Positions 43,062 to 47,547 of a DNA stretch of 47,547 bases are shown here, piece after piece (position 1 is the stretch's first letter; the number at the start of each line of letters is the position of its first letter). The notes under the pieces were generated by a model. It was given only the letters and a program-made list of their open reading frames with translations, had not been told where the DNA came from and did not search any database. The stretch lies in NCBI GenBank assembly GCA_018823175.1, contig JAHJIY010000054.1, positions 1-47,547 on the forward strand, written 5' to 3'. Source of the DNA: Pseudomonadota bacterium (GTDB lineage Bacteria > Desulfobacterota > Desulfobulbia > Desulfobulbales > JAHJIY01). A program made the position numbers and the translations under genes.

Positions 43062-43706
43062 TTAAAGCGCCTTCTCAGCCTCGGAAAGAACTTCTCCTTT
43101 GAAGATCCAGACCTTAACCCCAATAATTCCGTAGGTGGTATTAGCCTCGCTAACACCATAGTCAATGTCAGCCCTTAAGGTGTGCAAAGGAACCCGACCT
43201 TCCCGGTACCATTCACAACGAGACATCTCCGCTCCTCCGAGACGACCAGAGCAGGATATCTTAATACCTTTTGCTCCGAACTTCAAGGCGATATTGACTG
43301 CCTTTTTCATCACACGGCGAAAAGCAACCCTTCGCACCAACTGCATGGCGACATTTTCCGCGACTAACTGGGCATCAGCTTCAGGACGTCTTACTTCATG
43401 AATATCAACATGAGATTTACGACCGGTCAGCTTATCCAGATCCTGTTTAAGGGCTTCAATCTCTGTGCCCTTCTTACCAATTACAATACCTGGACGAGCG
43501 GTATGCAATTTAACCCTGACTTTCTCGCCGGTCCTGGCTATTTCAATCTTGGATATTCCAGCATGATAAAGACGTTTTTTTAAATACTTCCTTATCTTCT
43601 GATCTTCCAAGAAATACTTGGCATAATCACGATCAGCATACCAGACCGAATCCCAAGTTCTTACTATGTTAAGCCGAAGACTGATTGGATTTACTTTCTG
43701 ACCCAA
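43062..43706 (-). CDS. rpsC: 30S ribosomal protein S3
   Basis: 214 residues; [32 protein letters not shown], a KH domain ([22 protein letters not shown]) and the C-terminal [24 protein letters not shown]3 lines the mRNA entry channel. It is 97 bases after rplV. Confidence 0.98.
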   Translation of the reverse strand: MGQKVNPISLRLNIVRTWDSVWYADRDYAKYFLEDQKIRKYLKKRLYHAGISKIEIARTGEKVRVKLHTARPGIVIGKKGTEIEALKQDLDKLTGRKSHVDIHEVRRPEADAQLVAENVAMQLVRRVAFRRVMKKAVNIALKFGAKGIKISCSGRLGGAEMSRCEWYREGRVPLHTLRADIDYGVSEANTTYGIIGVKVWIFKGEVLSEAEKAL

Positions 43707-43803
43707 GACCTTCCTCCATATGGAATTTAAATTGGGAAGTTGCGATTAAACGAAAAAGCTACTTTTCCGCCAACTCATCCTTTTTAATTAATCTAAATCG
43801 CCT

Positions 43804-44136
43804 TTACTGCTCATCAAGAACAACGGTTATATGGCTTGACCTCTTAAGAATCTTTGTCGCCCGCCCCATAGCCCTCGGTCGAATTCTCTTAAGCATCGGT
43901 CCGCCATCGACAATCACCTTCTTTATAAACAGGGTGTCGACATCAATCGTTTCGTTCTGGCTGGCATTAGCAACCGCAGACTCAATAACCTTACGCAATA
44001 TTCGCGCACCTTTCTTGGGCATAAAACGCAACATGTTTATAGCAGACTCAACGTCTTTGCCCCTTACGAGATCCGCTACCAGTCTCGCCTTTTGAGGAGA
44101 GATCCTTATATGTCTGGCAAGCGCCTTAGATTCCAT
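43804..44136 (-). CDS. rplV: 50S ribosomal protein L22
   Basis: 110 residues; RHIRISPQKARLVADLVRGKDVESAINMLRF and DGGPMLKRIRPRAMGRATKILKRSSHITVVL. Its loop lines the exit tunnel. Confidence 0.98.
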   Translation of the reverse strand: MESKALARHIRISPQKARLVADLVRGKDVESAINMLRFMPKKGARILRKVIESAVANASQNETIDVDTLFIKKVIVDGGPMLKRIRPRAMGRATKILKRSSHITVVLDEQ

Positions 44137-44192
44137 CTCTTATAACTCCTTTTAAAAACAAACCACGGTCACCGGCAACCGCCAGTCGTTAG

Positions 44193-44462
44193 TTACTTTT
44201 TCTTGCCGGCTGTATGGCCGTAATAGGTTCTGGTCGGCGAGAATTCACCGAGCTTCTGGCCTACCATATTTTCAGTCACAAAAACCGGGATAAATTTTTT
44301 GCCGTTATGAACAGCAAAAGTAAGACCAACCATATCAGGTATAATATCAGAACGTCTTGACCAGGTTTTTATGACCTTACGAGAACTAGTCTCTTTGGCA
44401 TGAGACACCTTTTTCATCAGGTGGTCATCGATAAACGGTCCTTTTTTTACTGAACGTGCCAC
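44193..44462 (-). CDS. rpsS: 30S ribosomal protein S19
   Basis: 89 residues; [65 protein letters not shown] pattern. Located in the 30S head; follows rplB. Confidence 0.98.
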   Translation of the reverse strand: MARSVKKGPFIDDHLMKKVSHAKETSSRKVIKTWSRRSDIIPDMVGLTFAVHNGKKFIPVFVTENMVGQKLGEFSPTRTYYGHTAGKKK

Positions 44463-44478
44463 TTTACGTACCCCCTAG

Positions 44479-45300
44479 TTATGACCTTTTCGTCACAATA
44501 TCTTTATCAGATTGTTTACGTTTCCTGGTTTTAAATCCCTTAGTCGGAACTCCCCAAGGAGTACAGGGATGACGTCCACCGGAACTTTTACCTTCGCCGC
44601 CGCCCATTGGATGATCTACCGGGTTCATTGCAACGCCCCGGACTTTTGGCCTACGACCAAGCCAACGATTACGACCAGCTTTACCGAGTTTTTTTCGGTC
44701 ATGCTCAATATTGCCTATCTGACCAATACTAGCCCGACATTTACGATGGAATCGACGAACCTCACCGGAAGGCAACTTAACCAAAACATAGTCCCCTTCC
44801 TTGGCCATCAACTGGGCAGAAGCACCAGCGCTCCTGACAAGCTGGGCACCCTTGTCAATTTTCATCTCGACATTATGGATTATGCTACCCAGAGGCATTT
44901 TACCCATAGGCAGACAGTTACCAGGCTTAATATCTACAGACTCACCTGCTTCAACCACATCACCGACCTTTATCCCAACCGGAGAAATAATATATCTTTT
45001 CTCCCCATCAGCATAATTCAGAAGTGCCAAATTAGCTGATCGATTAGGATCATATTCGATTGATGCTACCTTAGCCGGGATATTCATCTTGTCCCGTTTA
45101 AAATCAACAATCCGATATTTCCTTTTATGGCCGCCACCGATATGACGAGAGGTTACCCGTCCGTTGTTATTGCGACCACCAGATTTATTTAAAGCCTTCA
45201 CCAGACTCTTTTCAGGTCTCTTATTTGACAAGTCAGGATTGTGGACGGTGATCAATGTCCTCCTGCCGGGTGATGTAGGTTTATAAGTCTTAGTTGGCAT
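44479..45300 (-). CDS. rplB: 50S ribosomal protein L2
   Basis: 273 residues from ATG at 45300: [32 protein letters not shown], and the C-terminal [26 protein letters not shown] with the His important for peptidyl transfer. Four extra upstream codons are in frame but not needed. Confidence 0.98.
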   Translation of the reverse strand: MPTKTYKPTSPGRRTLITVHNPDLSNKRPEKSLVKALNKSGGRNNNGRVTSRHIGGGHKRKYRIVDFKRDKMNIPAKVASIEYDPNRSANLALLNYADGEKRYIISPVGIKVGDVVEAGESVDIKPGNCLPMGKMPLGSIIHNVEMKIDKGAQLVRSAGASAQLMAKEGDYVLVKLPSGEVRRFHRKCRASIGQIGNIEHDRKKLGKAGRNRWLGRRPKVRGVAMNPVDHPMGGGEGKSSGGRHPCTPWGVPTKGFKTRKRKQSDKDIVTKRS

Positions 45301-45373
45301 TTCAAACCCCAATTTTTATATAATTAAAGCCGTTAACACTTTATTGCGTACAAATCCAAAAATTAATTATACG

Positions 45374-45664
45374 CTATAACTTTTCTAAAAAGTCTATCTT
45401 GTGTCCCTCAGACAAGGTCACAACAGCTTTCTTCCAGTCGGACTGACGTCCAAAATGTTTACCCACTCTTTTACTCTTGCCATGCATGCTGATAGTTCTA
45501 ACTTTATCTACCTTCACGTTGAACAATTGCTCCATGGCATCCTTAATCTCGACTTTATTCGCCCTAGGATCAACCTTAACAACAATCTGGTTGTGTAGTT
45601 CCTGCAAACTTATACCTTTTTCTGTAAGGCACGGCTTCTTTATCACATTGCATACGTCTTTCAT
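45374..45664 (-). CDS. rplW: 50S ribosomal protein L23
   Basis: 96 residues; KKPCLTEKGISLQELHNQIVVKVDPRANKVEIKDAMEQLFNVKVDKVRT. L23 is the exit-tunnel docking site for trigger factor and SRP. Overlaps rplD by 4 bases. Confidence 0.97.
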   Translation of the reverse strand: MKDVCNVIKKPCLTEKGISLQELHNQIVVKVDPRANKVEIKDAMEQLFNVKVDKVRTISMHGKSKRVGKHFGRQSDWKKAVVTLSEGHKIDFLEKL

Positions 45665-46284
45665 GACAACAACCTCTCCTCCAGTTTACCCAGACTGGGC
45701 TGCATCAAAACAATTTTATGATGCAATAGGATATCATACACATTCAACCCAGCCACCGGCATAACCTTAAACCCATGAACATTTCTTGATGATCTCTCAA
45801 TATTGTCATCATGGTCAGGAATTACAATCAAGGCATTTTCAAGTTTTAGAGCCGTCATGACCTCAACAAAACTTTTAGTCTTGATCTCTGCAAGGTTCAT
45901 CTGATCAAGCACTATCAGGTTGTCTTCAGAAAACCTCGAACTGAGGGCCATGCAAACACCTAACCTGCGAACTTTTTTAGGAAGTTTATAACTATAACTA
46001 CGTGGCTTTGGGCCGAACGCAGTACCACCACCACGCCAGAGCGGGGAGGTATTGCTGCCAGCACGAGCACGTCCTGTTCCTTTCTGCCTCCATGGCTTGA
46101 CGCCACCACCCCTGACTTCGGTTCTTGTCTTTGTCGAGGCCGTACCAGAACGCCTTTTGGCCAACTGCATACGCACGACATCGTGGATGATATGAGTTTT
46201 AACTTCTACTCCAAACAGAGCATCGTTTAACTCAACCTCTCCAACTTTTTCATTCTTGATATTAAAAACAGCCGTAACTGCCAT
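45661..46284 (-). CDS. rplD: 50S ribosomal protein L4
   Basis: 207 residues; RSGTASTKTRTEVRGGGVKPWRQKGTGRARAGSNTSPLWRGGGTAFGPKPRSYSYKLPKK-type core pattern. L4 lines the exit tunnel and, in E. coli, represses the S10 operon by attenuation and translational control. Follows rplC after 35 bases. Confidence 0.98.
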   Translation of the reverse strand: MAVTAVFNIKNEKVGEVELNDALFGVEVKTHIIHDVVRMQLAKRRSGTASTKTRTEVRGGGVKPWRQKGTGRARAGSNTSPLWRGGGTAFGPKPRSYSYKLPKKVRRLGVCMALSSRFSEDNLIVLDQMNLAEIKTKSFVEVMTALKLENALIVIPDHDDNIERSSRNVHGFKVMPVAGLNVYDILLHHKIVLMQPSLGKLEERLLS

Positions 46285-46319
46285 TTTCCGGCACCCCCAA
46301 TATAATATAGGTCTAAGCC

Positions 46320-46949
46320 CTATTTGGTATAAATCTGTATTAAACCTTGCTTGGCTCCAGGAAGAGCCCCTTTAACCAAAAGGACATTTTCCTCAGGACG
46401 AATATCGATAATAGTCACATTTTTTTTGGTGACTAAATAATTACCCATCTGCCCCGGCATTTTCTTTCCCTTAACAACCCGACTAGGAGTTGCGCTACAA
46501 CCGATAGAACCAGGAGCTCTATGGAACATGGAACCATGTGCAGCACAACCACCTTTGAAACCGTGCCGCTTAATAACTCCCTGAAATCCACGTCCCTTGG
46601 AAATTCCACTTACATCAACTAGATCACCAACTTTAAACAGATCGGCCAAAATAATTTCCTGACCCACTTCATACTGCTCAACATCGGCAATCCGAAATTC
46701 TTTAATATGATAAAATCCACCTTTACCGGCAGCCTTGAAATGTCCATTCGCCGGCTTGTTAACGCGGGACTCTTTCTTGTTGTCAAAACCTACCTGAATC
46801 GCATTATAACCGTCAGTCTTGATGGTTTTTTTCTGGAGCACGATACAGGGACCTGCAACCACGGCGGTTACGCCAATAGCAGTACCATCCTCGGAGTACA
46901 TCCGAGTCATCCCTAATTTCTTTCCCAGTATTCCAATTGTCTTAGGCAT
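46320..46949 (-). CDS. rplC: 50S ribosomal protein L3
   Basis: 209 residues from ATG at 46949: MPKTIGILGKKLGMTRMY, then SKGRGFQGVIKRHGF and HGSMFHRAPGSIG. L3 is an early-assembly protein near the peptidyl-transferase centre. Follows rpsJ after about 96 bases. Confidence 0.97.
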   Translation of the reverse strand: MPKTIGILGKKLGMTRMYSEDGTAIGVTAVVAGPCIVLQKKTIKTDGYNAIQVGFDNKKESRVNKPANGHFKAAGKGGFYHIKEFRIADVEQYEVGQEIILADLFKVGDLVDVSGISKGRGFQGVIKRHGFKGGCAAHGSMFHRAPGSIGCSATPSRVVKGKKMPGQMGNYLVTKKNVTIIDIRPEENVLLVKGALPGAKQGLIQIYTK

Positions 46950-47045
46950 CTTCTTTACCAATTACTTGCTGAATTAATCAAGTATCACGCAACCGTTATC
47001 GGGATTAACTTCACAACCCAATACGAGGAGTAATATTATCAAGAG

Positions 47046-47357
47046 CTATAACTTTATTTCAACATCAACACCGGCTGACAACTGTAGTTTCATCAAGGCA
47101 TCAATGGTTTGCTGCGTAGGCTCAAGTATATCAAGAAGTCTTCGGTGGGTTCTCATCTCAAACTGTTCCCTTGATTTCTTGTTAACATGTGGAGATCGCA
47201 AAACACAGTATTTGTTAATCGAAGTAGGCAAAGGAATTGGTCCCGCGATACTGGCACCTGTTCTCTTCGCTGTGTCAACTATCTCAAGTGTGGACTGATC
47301 AAGTAATTTATGATCATAACCCTTTAATTTAATCCTAATTTTTTGGGTCGCTAGCAT
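47046..47357 (-). CDS. rpsJ: 30S ribosomal protein S10 (NusE)
   Basis: 103 residues; [71 protein letters not shown] pattern. S10 also acts in antitermination with NusB. It lies 9 bases after tuf, so it is probably co-transcribed with the str operon. Confidence 0.98.
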   Translation of the reverse strand: MLATQKIRIKLKGYDHKLLDQSTLEIVDTAKRTGASIAGPIPLPTSINKYCVLRSPHVNKKSREQFEMRTHRRLLDILEPTQQTIDALMKLQLSAGVDVEIKL

Positions 47358-47366
47358 TGTCTCGCC

Positions 47367-47547
47367 TTACTCGATAATTTTATTAATAACGCCAGCACCA
47401 ACCGTACGGCCGCCCTCGCGAATTGCAAAACGCAAACCTTCTTCCATCGCAATCGGAGTGATCAAGGCACCCTCAATTGTCACACTGTCGCCCGGCATTA
47501 CCATCTCTACTCCCTCGGGAAGAGTTACAACGCCGGTTACGTCGGTG
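47367..47547 (-). CDS. tuf: Elongation factor Tu, C-terminal fragment (cut by window edge)
   Basis: The last ~59 codons of EF-Tu: [20 protein letters not shown], then [29 protein letters not shown] and TAA. This is domain III. The gene continues beyond the right edge; it is not broken. tuf directly before rpsJ is the common str-S10 junction. Confidence 0.96.
   Translation of the reverse strand, partial: TDVTGVVTLPEGVEMVMPGDSVTIEGALITPIAMEEGLRFAIREGGRTVGAGVINKIIE

Overview
This window looks like chromosomal DNA from a Gram-negative anaerobe of the Desulfobacterota (former Deltaproteobacteria). That is an inference, not a database match. It rests on LPS/KDO genes next to pyrG, a sigma-54 two-component system, a nine-haem c-type cytochrome lipoprotein, and an anaerobic-type thiF-thiS-thiG-thiH thiamine operon. 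The zinc-ribbon forms of S4, S14, L24 and L36 also fit. There are no rRNA genes, phage genes, intact insertion sequences or CRISPR arrays.

Layout. (1) 0.1-3.6 kb: three poorly characterised genes, namely an exported thioredoxin-fold-like protein, a probable outer-membrane beta-barrel, and a cytosolic protein with a SAP-like segment. (2) 3.6-4.6 kb: a gene-free stretch rich in inverted repeats, including two near-identical minus-strand terminator hairpins, followed by tRNA-Glu(CUC) and tRNA-Arg(CCG). (3) 4.6-14.8 kb: tilS on the minus strand, then plus-strand galU, priA, def, fmt, a TVP38/DedA-like membrane protein, larC, pgpA, a VOC protein and a Cys-containing hypothetical. (4) 14.9-19.3 kb: a membrane histidine kinase and a sigma-54 (NtrC-type) response regulator. 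Facing them is a minus-strand operon of three short paralogous membrane proteins, preceded by a near-consensus sigma-54 promoter and two TGTCA-N3-TGACA palindromes 21 bp apart. (5) 19.4-23.1 kb: pyrG, kdsA, kdsC and lptC (CTP supply, KDO synthesis and LPS export). (6) 23.3-27.0 kb: a nonahaem cytochrome lipoprotein overlapping rlpA, then a soluble REC-histidine kinase. (7) 27.0-31.5 kb: a MITE-like inverted-repeat element, a stand-alone AICAR transformylase (PurH C-terminal part), and thiFSGH bracketed by two copies of a 28-bp repeat. (8) 31.7-47.5 kb: the S10-spc-alpha ribosomal protein superoperon on the minus strand, from the 3' end of tuf (cut by the window edge) to rplQ and a strong terminator.

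Most genes are housekeeping. The best candidate for an undescribed system is the 14.9-19.3 kb block. The adjacent kinase/regulator pair has the right chemistry (GAFTGA-bearing NtrC-type activator) to drive the sigma-54 promoter in front of the three small membrane proteins. These share a C-terminal signature (G-L-W...C in a membrane helix, then G-P-L-x-L and W-F near a Gly-Met end) that I do not recognise. Other items worth a look are the MITE-like element, the repeats bracketing the thi operon, the duplicated terminator hairpins, and a stem-loop in an unusually long gap between rpsC and rplP.
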